DNA of 64,000 nucleotides from Duganella dendranthematis (GTDB lineage Bacteria > Pseudomonadota > Gammaproteobacteria > Burkholderiales > Burkholderiaceae_D). The position numbers and the translations under genes were made by a program. The stretch is from NCBI RefSeq assembly GCF_012849375.1, contig NZ_CP051684.1, positions 1,302,001-1,366,000 of the forward strand, given 5' to 3'. The notes under the pieces are model-generated. The model had not been told where the DNA came from and searched no databases. It saw nothing but the letters and a program-made list of their open reading frames with translations. This document shows, in pieces, positions 54,279 through 62,191 of this stretch; the stretch's first letter is position 1, and each line of letters begins with the position of its first letter.

Positions 54279-55315
54279 TAATTCGACTCTTTGATGATGC
54301 GGCCAGCGCTAGGCTGGACCGGCCGCGCATTCAATGGATAGAGGCGGCTGAACAGCGCCATCTGCTGCGGCGAAGCCTGTAGCAGTTCCTTCATCACCAG
54401 CCACAACACGCCCTCGTTGCACGGCGGCGTGGTCATCGATCCCATGAAGGTGTAGTACTCGCGCTTGGCCGGCAGCAGATCCTGCGGATCGAGCGGTTCG
54501 GACGGCGCCGCCGTATCGAACTTCTCCAGCGGCAGATTATTCCACACGGTCTGGATCACCGGCTGCGGCTTGCCGCGTTCCAGCAGCAGCGCCAGCATGG
54601 CGATGCGGCCTTCCGGGTCCTTGTGCACCAGGTGCACCACCATCTCAAAGCCCTTGCCGTTGATGCGCTCTTCCGACGGACGATGGAAGTGGAACTGGAT
54701 CAGCTCATAGGTGCGATTGCCAACCGTGAGGAAATTGCCGCTGCCAACCATCACCTGCACCGTGTGGCCGTTGTCGGTCACATTGAACGACGACGGGTGA
54801 TAGTCAAACGTGATCTGCTCCAGATCGACCTTCATGCCGTCGCGCAGATCGATCGGCGACTGGCGGTTGCCGCTGCCGCACTTGGCCCACGCCGGATTGA
54901 TCTTGCCCCAGTTGGCCGGGCCGGTCTCGCCTTCATACGACCACACATTGCTGTAGACCTTGGGGATGGCCGCTACGGCGGCTTCCTTGACGGCGGCCTG
55001 CTTCCTGGCCTTGGCCGCTGCGGCGACGCGCGCGGCCTGGTTGGCGCGCATGATGGCCAGACGTTCCTGGATGCGGGCGGTCAGATCGGCCTCCGCCTGC
55101 GCTTCTTTTTCACGCTCGGTCATCTTGCGCGGCGGCGCGCTCGACGCCGCAGACGAAGCCGACGACGCACCCAACACCGACGCAGCTGCGCCAGTGACAC
55201 CCGCAGCCCCGGCCACCGCCGATTTCGTCGAAGGCGAAAGCAGCGGATCTTTTTCAGTGCCGGTGGCTGCGGAAACCACGCAGCAGCAGGCAATCAGGGT
55301 CAGGAGGGAGCGCAT
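54278..55315 (-). CDS. Alpha-class carbonic anhydrase with N-terminal extension
   Basis: 345 residues: signal peptide (1-18), an Ala/Ser-rich stretch, a coiled-coil-like basic/acidic helix (65-110; TEREKEAQAEADLTARIQER), then the alpha-carbonic-anhydrase domain (120-345). Zinc ligands are in QFHFHRPSEE (two His) and EMVVHLVHK (third His); the substrate pocket MTTPPCNEG is intact. It hydrates CO2 in the periplasm. The ~100-residue extension before the enzyme is longer than in most alpha-CAs. Confidence 0.9.
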   Translation of the reverse strand: MRSLLTLIACCCVVSAATGTEKDPLLSPSTKSAVAGAAGVTGAAASVLGASSASSAASSAPPRKMTEREKEAQAEADLTARIQERLAIMRANQAARVAAAAKARKQAAVKEAAVAAIPKVYSNVWSYEGETGPANWGKINPAWAKCGSGNRQSPIDLRDGMKVDLEQITFDYHPSSFNVTDNGHTVQVMVGSGNFLTVGNRTYELIQFHFHRPSEERINGKGFEMVVHLVHKDPEGRIAMLALLLERGKPQPVIQTVWNNLPLEKFDTAAPSEPLDPQDLLPAKREYYTFMGSMTTPPCNEGVLWLVMKELLQASPQQMALFSRLYPLNARPVQPSAGRIIKESN

Positions 55316-55454
55316 GAAGTATCCAGAAGTAACAGTTACAGTCTGGTATACGGATGCATTTGGGCAAAACTTGAGGGCAGCGCCTTGGCAAGGCGCGAAG
55401 AAAATAGCAAAAAAATATGCTGCGACGACCGCGCAGCATGGCTACATGCGGGTT

Positions 55455-56099
55455 TCAGCGGCTTTGCAGGCGCCGAGTTAATTTCCACAGGGCGCCGATC
55501 ACCATCGGCACCACGGCCAGGGCAACGCCGAACAGCACGATTTCGGTCAGGTGCTCGCGCACGATCGGGATGTTGCCGAAGAAGTAGCCGGCCGAGGTCA
55601 ACAGCAGCACCCACAGGATGGCGCCGGTGAAGTTATACAGCTGGAAGCGGGCAAACGTCATGTCCGACACACCGGCGACGAACGGCGCAAAAGTGCGCAC
55701 CACCGGAATGAACCGCGCCAGCACTATGGTCTTGCCGCCGTGTTTTTCGAAAAAGTTGTGGGTGCGCGTGAGCGCTTCTTTATTGAGCCAGCGGTAATCA
55801 TGGGTAAATACCCGCTGTCCGACCTTTTCGCCGATCCAGTAATTGACCGTATTGCCGGTGACAGCCGCGGTAGTCAGCAGCACCATCAGCAGCGGCAGAT
55901 TCATCTCGCCCACCGCGCACAGCGCGCCAGCGATAAACAACAGCGTATCCCCAGGGAAGAAGAACAGAACTACCAGACCGGTTTCGGCGAAGATAATGGC
56001 AAATAGCACAACATAAATCAGCGTACCGTACTGCTGGATCAACAATTCCAACGTCTTATCGACATGCAGAATCATCTCAAAAAAATGCACTAAGTCCAT
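55455..56099 (-). CDS. DedA-family membrane protein
   Basis: 214 residues with the SNARE-associated/DedA fold: FAETGLVVLFFFPGDTLLF, the NYWIGEKVGQRVF segment, HGGKTIVLARFIPVVRTFAP and FVAGVSDM. DedA proteins are lipid scramblase/flippase-type membrane proteins needed for envelope integrity. Start MDLVHF is chosen with ggaaag upstream; a longer frame from 56132 is unlikely. Confidence 0.9.
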   Translation of the reverse strand: MDLVHFFEMILHVDKTLELLIQQYGTLIYVVLFAIIFAETGLVVLFFFPGDTLLFIAGALCAVGEMNLPLLMVLLTTAAVTGNTVNYWIGEKVGQRVFTHDYRWLNKEALTRTHNFFEKHGGKTIVLARFIPVVRTFAPFVAGVSDMTFARFQLYNFTGAILWVLLLTSAGYFFGNIPIVREHLTEIVLFGVALAVVPMVIGALWKLTRRLQSR

Positions 56100-56233
56100 A
56101 TTCTTTCCATAAGGTGAGCCGGCATCATACACTACCGCCAGTCACTGGGCGGCGGTTTCCGCGCTGGTCATATCCAGATTACAATCGTCGCAGGCCCCGC
56201 AGCAAGCGGGTTCGATCAACCAAGGAGATTTGG

Positions 56234-57160
56234 ATGGCTTTGTTCCGCACTTTACGTGTTTTATCCCTGCCAGCACTGGCGTTGGGCCTCGGCGCCGCCA
56301 GCGCTGTCGCCGCCGATCTGCCGGAGCGCCCGAGCGCCGGCGACATCATCAAGACGTCCAAGCCGGCCGACTGGCGGCCGACCGATCCGGCCAACACGCT
56401 GTATATGGATCTGCCGACCGGCCGCGTGGTCATCGAACTGGCGCCGGACTTCGCGCCGCTGGGCGTGGCCAATATCAAGACCATGGTCAACGAACACTAC
56501 TTCGATGGACTGGCGGTGATCCGTTCGCAGGATAACTACGTGGCGCAGTGGGGCGATCCGAATGCCGAGACCAAGCCCAAGTCGCTGGGCACGGCCAAGG
56601 CCAAGGTGCCGGGCGAGTTCACTGCGCCGCTGGCGAACGACAAGCACTTCGTGCTGCAAAAGGATGCGGATGGCTACGCGCCGCAGATCGGCCACTCCAA
56701 TGGTTTCCCGGTGGGACGCGATCCGAAAGCCAAGACCACCTGGCTGGCGCACTGTTACGGCATGGTGGGCGTGGGCCGCGACAACGACACCGACAGCGGC
56801 AGCGGCTCCGAGCTGTATGCGATCACCGGCCATGCGCCGCGTCACCTGGACCGCAATATCACGCTGCTGGGTCGCGTGATCTCGGGCATGCCGTTGCTGA
56901 CTACCCTGCCGCGCGGCAGCGAAGCGCTGGGCTTCTACGGCCCGAACGAGCCGCGCATGCCGATTGTCTCGGTGCGGCTGGAGGCGGATGTGCCGGAAGC
57001 GGAGCGCAGCCACTTTGAAGTGATGCGCAGCGAGGCGCCAATCTACGAGCAGGTGCTGGAAGCGCAACGCAATCGCGGCGGCCCGTGGAACAAATACGCC
57101 GCCAACTATCTGGAACTGTGCAACGCCGCCATCCCGGTGCGCGAACGTCCAAAGCAGTAA
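56234..57160 (+). CDS. Secreted cyclophilin-type peptidyl-prolyl isomerase
   Basis: 308 residues with a signal peptide (cleavage near AVA-AD, residue 26) and a cyclophilin-like domain: [53 protein letters not shown] and [20 protein letters not shown]. The usual cyclophilin FHRV reads VIRSQD and the insert is long, so it is a divergent periplasmic branch. An aaggaga site fixes the start. The doubled GGGGTCTGACCCC palindrome follows the gene. Confidence 0.85.
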   Translation: MALFRTLRVLSLPALALGLGAASAVAADLPERPSAGDIIKTSKPADWRPTDPANTLYMDLPTGRVVIELAPDFAPLGVANIKTMVNEHYFDGLAVIRSQDNYVAQWGDPNAETKPKSLGTAKAKVPGEFTAPLANDKHFVLQKDADGYAPQIGHSNGFPVGRDPKAKTTWLAHCYGMVGVGRDNDTDSGSGSELYAITGHAPRHLDRNITLLGRVISGMPLLTTLPRGSEALGFYGPNEPRMPIVSVRLEADVPEAERSHFEVMRSEAPIYEQVLEAQRNRGGPWNKYAANYLELCNAAIPVRERPKQ

Positions 57161-57172
57161 CCCCAACCGGAG

Positions 57173-57204
57173 GGGGGTCTGACCCCGTACGGGGTCAGAC
57201 CCCC
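57173..57204. repeat. Perfect 32-base palindrome (doubled GGGGTCTGACCCC unit)
   Basis: Left half GGGGGTCTGACCCCGT (57173-57188) is the exact reverse complement of 57189-57204. Each half contains the GGGGTCTGACCCC unit seen once at 27105. It lies between the cyclophilin and mutL genes and would form a strong hairpin, though no U-tract follows. Confidence 0.75.
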
Positions 57205-57253
57205 ATCCCTGGTTTGCGGGGTAAAAGGTGCCGCACACGCTATAATCGCAGGG

Positions 57254-59296
57254 ATGAACGCCCCAGACCTCCGTCCCCCACGCCCCATCCTGGCCCTGCC
57301 CGACCAGCTGATTTCCCAGATCGCCGCCGGCGAGGTGGTGGAACGGCCGTCCGCCGTGGTCAAAGAGCTACTGGAAAATGCGCTGGACGCCGGCGGCACG
57401 CAAATCGCCGTGCGCCTGGAAGAAGGCGGCGTCAAACGCATCTGCATCACCGACAACGGCCGTGGCATCCCGCCCGAGCAAATGCCGCTGGCATTGGCGC
57501 GCCACGCCACCTCCAAGATCGCCTCGCTGGACGACCTGGAAAACGTCGGCACCCTCGGCTTCCGTGGCGAGGCGCTGGCCTCCATCGCCTCTGTTGCGCA
57601 AGTGACCATTACCTCGCGCACCACCGATGTGGCCCATGCATGGGAAATCGCCGGCTCGCACAACGCCACGCCGACGCCATCGTCCGGCGCGCTGGGCACC
57701 ACCATCGACGTCAAGGACCTGTACTACAACACGCCGGCGCGGCGCAAGTTCCTCAAGTCCGAGCAAACCGAATTTGGCCATTGCGCCGAGGTCGTGCGCC
57801 GCATCGCACTGGCGCGGCCCGACGTCTCGTTCTCGCTGACCCACAACGGCCGCACCGTCGATCACTGGAACGTCAGCGAAATCGCCCGCCGCAGCGCGCA
57901 GATCCTCGGCGACGGCTTTGCCGAAGCGCGCCTGCCGGTCGATGAAACCATCGGCCCTTTGCGACTGCATGGTTACATCGGTCTGCCGACCGCCTCCAAG
58001 GCGCGCGCCGACGGCCAGTTCTTCTACGTGAACGGCCGCTTCGTGCGCGACAAGGTGCTGGTGCATGCGGTCAAAGCGGCTTACCAGGACGTGCTGCATG
58101 GCGACCGTTTCCCGTCGTACGTGCTGTCGCTGGACATGGACCCGTCGCTGGTGGACGTCAACGTTCACCCGTCGAAAATCGAAGTGCGCTTCCGCGATGG
58201 CCGCGCCGTGCATCAATGCGTGTTCCACGCAGTGCAGCGCGCGCTGGCGCAAACCTCGGCCACCGCGCACGGCAGTGTGCCATCGCCGCTGCCGGCGGCG
58301 GATAGCCTGAACACCACGCCGATGTGGCGCGGCGAACAGACCTCGTTCGGCCCACTGCTGGCGCCTGATTACGCACCGACGTTCTCGCCATCGCCATTCG
58401 GCGCGCGCGGTACGGACAGCGGCGCGGCCGACGGCAGAGATGCGGCCAGTGGCGGTTTTGGTGGCCCAGCCGATGGTAATGGCTACGGCGGCGCATCGAC
58501 TGGCCGCGGTATTGGCGGCGGCTTTGGCGGCAACTACGCCGGCCCGCGCTTCGGCGCCGGCGGCGGTGTCGCGCAAAGCACCGAACGATACGGCGCCATG
58601 TTCCGCGACAGCGACCGCCCTGCCGGCGACCGCGCCGCCGACATGACGCTGCCGCAAACCAGCTCCTTCACCGTCTCCGCCGCCGCCATGGCGCAGGAAG
58701 AATTCCCGCTCGGCTTCGCGCTGGCGCAGCTGCACGGCATCTACATACTGGCGCAGAACGTCAAAGGCCTGGTGCTGGTCGACATGCACGCCGCGCATGA
58801 ACGCATCCTGTACGAGCAACTGAAAAATGCGCTGGATAGCCGCGTGGCAGGCGAAGAAATGCAGGTGCAACCGCTGCTGATCCCGATCACCTTCTACGCC
58901 GACGCGGTGGAAGTCGGCACCGCCGAAGAACACCAGGAGACCTTGCAGACACTGGGCTTCGACATCGCCGTGCTGTCGCCGACCACGCTGGCGGTGCGCT
59001 CGGTGCCGGTGCTGCTGAAGAACGCCGACGCCCAGACGCTGGCGCGCGACGTGCTGCGCGATGTGCGCGAATTCGGCGGCTCGCGCGTGCTGATCGAACG
59101 CCAGAACGAACTGCTCGGCACCCTCGCCTGCCACACGGCGGTGCGCGCCAACCGCATCCTGTCGCTGCAGGAGATGAACGCCCTGCTGCGCCAGATGGAA
59201 ATCACCGAACGTGCGGACCAGTGCAACCACGGTCGTCCGACCTGGGTGCAGGTGGAAATCGGCGCGCTCGATAAGCTCTTCCTGCGCGGTCAATAA
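57254..59296 (+). CDS. mutL: DNA mismatch repair protein MutL, endonuclease-motif type
   Basis: 680 residues. GHKL ATPase motifs: [23 protein letters not shown] and [14 protein letters not shown] Gly/Ala/Ser-rich linker spans about 370-450. The C-terminal domain carries [12 protein letters not shown] (from 510), matching the metal-binding endonuclease motif DQHA(x)2E(x)4E with Met for Gln, plus [14 protein letters not shown] (657) and a terminal FLR, the accompanying motifs. E. coli MutL lacks these. It should nick DNA itself, consistent with MutH-independent repair. Followed after 2 bases by miaA. Confidence 0.96.
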   Translation: MNAPDLRPPRPILALPDQLISQIAAGEVVERPSAVVKELLENALDAGGTQIAVRLEEGGVKRICITDNGRGIPPEQMPLALARHATSKIASLDDLENVGTLGFRGEALASIASVAQVTITSRTTDVAHAWEIAGSHNATPTPSSGALGTTIDVKDLYYNTPARRKFLKSEQTEFGHCAEVVRRIALARPDVSFSLTHNGRTVDHWNVSEIARRSAQILGDGFAEARLPVDETIGPLRLHGYIGLPTASKARADGQFFYVNGRFVRDKVLVHAVKAAYQDVLHGDRFPSYVLSLDMDPSLVDVNVHPSKIEVRFRDGRAVHQCVFHAVQRALAQTSATAHGSVPSPLPAADSLNTTPMWRGEQTSFGPLLAPDYAPTFSPSPFGARGTDSGAADGRDAASGGFGGPADGNGYGGASTGRGIGGGFGGNYAGPRFGAGGGVAQSTERYGAMFRDSDRPAGDRAADMTLPQTSSFTVSAAAMAQEEFPLGFALAQLHGIYILAQNVKGLVLVDMHAAHERILYEQLKNALDSRVAGEEMQVQPLLIPITFYADAVEVGTAEEHQETLQTLGFDIAVLSPTTLAVRSVPVLLKNADAQTLARDVLRDVREFGGSRVLIERQNELLGTLACHTAVRANRILSLQEMNALLRQMEITERADQCNHGRPTWVQVEIGALDKLFLRGQ

Positions 59297-59298
59297 TC

Positions 59299-60246
59299 AT
59301 GAGCTCCAAACCACTGGCCGTCGCCATCATGGGGCCGACGGCGTCGGGCAAGACCGCATCCGCGCTGGCGATTGCGGCCCGCATCCCGTCCGAAATCATC
59401 TCCGTCGATTCGGCGCTGGTCTACAAAGGCATGGACATCGGCACCGCCAAGCCGACCAGGGACGAACTGGCGGCCGCGCCGCATCACCTGATCGACATCC
59501 TCGATCCGCTGGATTCGTATTCGGTGGCGCAATTTCGCAAGGACACGCTGCGGCTGGTGGCAGACATCAGCGCGCGCGGCAAACTGCCGTTGCTGGTGGG
59601 CGGCACCATGCTGTACTTCAAAGGCCTGGCCGATGGACTGGACGACTTGCCGGGCGCCGATCCGGCCGTGCGCGCCGCGCTGGATGAGGAAGCGGCCCGC
59701 ATCGGCTGGCCCGCCATGCACGCGCGCCTGGCCGCCGTCGATCCGGAGACTGCCGCGCGCCTGGCGCCGGCCGATTCGCAGCGAATCCAGCGTGCGCTGG
59801 AGATTCATGCGCTGAGCGGCAAGCCGATGTCCGAGCTGCTGGCGCTGCGCGAAAAAACCGAACTGCCGTTTGAACTGCTGTCGTTTGCGCTGGAGCCGTC
59901 GGACCGCGCGGTACTGCATCAGCGCATCGCGCGCCGCTTCGACATCATGCTGGAAGAAACCCCGCACGGTAATCTGATCACCGAAGTGGAAACGCTTCGC
60001 CGGCGCGGCGACCTGCATCTGGGCCTGCCATCGATCCGCTGCGTGGGCTACCGCCAGGCGTGGGAATACCTGGATGGCACAATTGACTATCCGACCATGC
60101 GTGAAACCGGCATCATCGCCACGCGCCAGCTGGCCAAGCGCCAGCTGACCTGGCTGCGTTCAATGCCGGATCGCGTGGTGCTCGACTGCCTGGCGCCCGA
60201 CCCGGCCAGCACCATGCTGGCGCAGATCGCCGACCGCCTGGGTTAA
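59299..60246 (+). CDS. miaA: tRNA dimethylallyltransferase MiaA
   Basis: 315 residues. P-loop [17 protein letters not shown], then [37 protein letters not shown], and the tRNA-binding [14 protein letters not shown] and [13 protein letters not shown] segments. It adds isopentenyl to A37 of UNN-decoding tRNAs. mutL-miaA linkage is conserved across proteobacteria (with hfq next in many; not here). The stop shares TTAA with the convergent VOC gene. Confidence 0.96.
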   Translation: MSSKPLAVAIMGPTASGKTASALAIAARIPSEIISVDSALVYKGMDIGTAKPTRDELAAAPHHLIDILDPLDSYSVAQFRKDTLRLVADISARGKLPLLVGGTMLYFKGLADGLDDLPGADPAVRAALDEEAARIGWPAMHARLAAVDPETAARLAPADSQRIQRALEIHALSGKPMSELLALREKTELPFELLSFALEPSDRAVLHQRIARRFDIMLEETPHGNLITEVETLRRRGDLHLGLPSIRCVGYRQAWEYLDGTIDYPTMRETGIIATRQLAKRQLTWLRSMPDRVVLDCLAPDPASTMLAQIADRLG

Positions 60247-60647
60247 GTCTTGGGCGGTTCGCCGCTCATGTAGACCAGTTCCCACAGGTGGCCGTCCAGG
60301 TCCTGGTAACCGTGGCCGTACATGAAGCCATGGTCCTGCGGCTCCTTGTAGGCGCTGCCGCCGGCCTCGATGGCTTTGTTGACCAGCGCCGTCACCGCCT
60401 CGCGCGACTCCATCTGCAAACACACCAGCACCTCGGTTGAAGTGTGCGCGTCGCTGATAGGCTTCGGCGTAAACTCCTTGAAGCGGGTTTCGGTCAGCAG
60501 CATCACAAAGATATTCTCATCCACGATCATGCAGGTGGCGGAGTCATCGGTGTAATGCAGGTTGAAGCTGTAACCCAGGTGAGTGAAGAACTGGATGGAC
60601 TTCTGCAGATCCCGCACCGGCAGGTTGATGAAGATATTGGTGGCCAT
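60243..60647 (-). CDS. VOC/glyoxalase-fold protein
   Basis: 134 residues beginning [20 protein letters not shown], with the paired beta-alpha-beta modules of the vicinal-oxygen-chelate superfamily and the terminal [14 protein letters not shown] (metal-ligand Glu). It belongs to the PhnB/lactoylglutathione-lyase-like group usually annotated VOC family; substrate unknown. Convergent with miaA. Confidence 0.85.
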   Translation of the reverse strand: MATNIFINLPVRDLQKSIQFFTHLGYSFNLHYTDDSATCMIVDENIFVMLLTETRFKEFTPKPISDAHTSTEVLVCLQMESREAVTALVNKAIEAGGSAYKEPQDHGFMYGHGYQDLDGHLWELVYMSGEPPKT

Positions 60648-60755
60648 ATCGTCTCCATTGAAAAATGGTTATGCGCTCAGAATACCAATATGCCAACGTT
60701 TTGACGACCGCCACACGATAACGCGCATTTTTTTCAAAAAACTTTGGGGGCGTTC

Positions 60756-60784
60756 TTGACAGTTCGGGCGCCATCCCCGATAAT
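60756..60784 (+). promoter_or_regulatory. tRNA-Met promoter
   Basis: TTGACA (60756-60761), 17-base spacer, GATAAT (60779-60784), then a GC-rich discriminator (GCTTCGCG), placing transcription start a few bases before the tRNA. A near-consensus sigma-70 promoter of the stringent type. Confidence 0.8.
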
Positions 60785-60797
60785 GCTTCGCGTTGCA

Positions 60798-60874
60798 GGT
60801 GATATAGCTCAGTTGGTTAGAGCACAGCATTCATAATGCTGGGGTCGGTGGTTCAAGTCCACCTATCACCACCA
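60798..60874 (+). tRNA. tRNA-Met (elongator, anticodon CAU)
   Basis: 77-base cloverleaf with encoded CCA: acceptor GGTGATA/TATCACC, D-arm GCTC-AGTTGGTTA-GAGC, anticodon stem CAGCA/TGCTG around TTCATAA, T-arm GGTGG-TTCAAGT-CCACC. The fully paired first base pair and the non-initiator anticodon stem (no three G-C pairs) fit elongator Met. The acceptor differs from the Ile2-type tRNA at 18032. Confidence 0.9.
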
Positions 60875-60882
60875 AGATTCCG

Positions 60883-60922
60883 AAAGCCGTAAATCATACT
60901 AAATGATTTACGGCTTTTTTGT
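60883..60922 (+). terminator. Rho-independent terminator of tRNA-Met
   Basis: 15-base arms AAAGCCGTAAATCAT (60883-60897) and ATGATTTACGGCTTT (60903-60917) with a 5-base loop and a following T-run. Starts nine bases after the tRNA; the symmetrical A/T ends make it usable for the convergent endopeptidase gene as well. Confidence 0.88.
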
Positions 60923-60924
60923 TT

Positions 60925-61593
60925 TTACCGGCACCCCACCGCGAAATCCACGTGATAGTGCTCGTCGTGGCGTATCCACGGACGTTCCTTCATGAAGTGC
61001 AGATGCTGTCGCAGATACGCACCGCGCCGCGTGGCGAACAGTGGCGGCATCAGGACAGGATCGAAGATCACGCGGGTGATACCGATGTTGTGCGCATCGG
61101 CAGTGCGGTATAGCTGGTACAGGTGTTCGGCGATTGCCTCGTAGTCAATCCGCAGATCCTCAAACCTGCCGGACTTGTCGAACTCAATGCCGTAGCCGAA
61201 CTTGTTGGTGACATTGCCCGGCAGCGGCACCGACGCGCCGGCGGCATTCAGCACCGGCACCATGAAGTCCACCGACAATCCAGCCTGATGGGTTTTATGC
61301 GGCCGTATCGGCCCGCCTTGCGCCAAGCCGGTCTCGCCGTAGACAAAGGTTTTGCCCGGCGCAGCCTGCTCCAATGTGCGATATGTCGCTACCACCACGT
61401 CACGCACGGCGTCATGGACAAAGGTTCGGCCAAGCTGCACGCCGAGCGTACTGTAAGCGGCAAAGTTGGCGCCCTCTTTCGGCAACTGCACACCCTGCTC
61501 TAGCCGCCCATGCGCAACCGTTCCATAGCAGGTGCTCGCCATCACCATGCCTGGCAAGACAACAAGCAAAATACAACTTGGCAGGTAACGCAT
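60925..61593 (-). CDS. Penicillin-insensitive murein endopeptidase (M74/MepA-like)
   Basis: 222 residues with a signal peptide (cleavage near VMA-ST, residue 19). LAS-type zinc motifs are present: GGPIRPHKTHQAGLSVDFM (HxxxxxxxD pattern) and the terminal DEHYHVDFAVGC. This fits MepA-family DD/LD-endopeptidases cutting peptidoglycan cross-links in the periplasm; shorter than E. coli MepA (274). Convergent with tRNA-Met. Confidence 0.82.
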   Translation of the reverse strand: MRYLPSCILLVVLPGMVMASTCYGTVAHGRLEQGVQLPKEGANFAAYSTLGVQLGRTFVHDAVRDVVVATYRTLEQAAPGKTFVYGETGLAQGGPIRPHKTHQAGLSVDFMVPVLNAAGASVPLPGNVTNKFGYGIEFDKSGRFEDLRIDYEAIAEHLYQLYRTADAHNIGITRVIFDPVLMPPLFATRRGAYLRQHLHFMKERPWIRHDEHYHVDFAVGCR

Positions 61594-62191
61594 ATCTCAT
61601 CCTTTCGTGCAGCCTCAGTTTTACCACGGCTACGCCACATCAAACTGATCGCCCGCAAGCGCAGGACAATGGCCTAAACTACCATCATCAATATCGCTGC
61701 GCGCCTGCGCAGCACCAGCGTCCGCAGGCGGGCGAAAATTGCATTGCCTGAGCAATTATCCTGGCAACGACGCAGGCGCGAAGCTTAATCGTCGTAACAC
61801 GGAACAAGAGGGATTTCAAAGGCCCCAATATACGGATTCCTACGAGCTGGAAACTGTCACCTCCACGCGCGTGATCAACGTCCGGCCGCCGCCGCTGCCG
61901 TGAAATGGCGCGTCGGTTTTTCCCCACATCGACGTATGGGAAATTTGCATCGGCCTATACGATGTCGGCATAGCTGAGCGGATAAAACTGCCCATCGCCA
62001 CGGTTTTCAAGCTAATCACCCGCACAAAATCACCTGATTTCATAGCGAAATCGCCCTCGCCGCGCCTCTGCCGCACTGCAATAAAACGTTTTCCCAGGCG
62101 TGTTGCCCATGCTTGCCGAAATGGCTAGTCTTGACTGTGACAGGTCATCAGACAACCTGCACCCTCCCAGAACTAACCGACTGAGGAAGAC
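61594..62191. other. 598-base spacer before the second TonB receptor
   Basis: Apart from the doubtful short frame at 61840-62043, I see no gene, RNA or recognised regulatory site. It contains GC-rich short inverted sequences near 61703-61735 and must carry the TonB receptor promoter near its right end. Confidence 0.5.
61840..62043 (-). CDS. Doubtful small hypothetical protein
   Basis: 67 residues starting MKSGDFVRVISLKTVAMGSF, with gaggg nine bases upstream. The N-terminal half looks protein-like but the tail is rich in Ser/Thr/Gly and no family is recognised. It may be a chance frame in a GC-rich spacer. Confidence 0.25.
   Translation of the reverse strand: MKSGDFVRVISLKTVAMGSFIRSAMPTSYRPMQISHTSMWGKTDAPFHGSGGGRTLITRVEVTVSSS

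Noticed and set aside
57368..59293. 641-codon open frame antisense to mutL
   Set aside because: Arg/His/Ala-rich shadow of the mutL codons with no recognisable domain.
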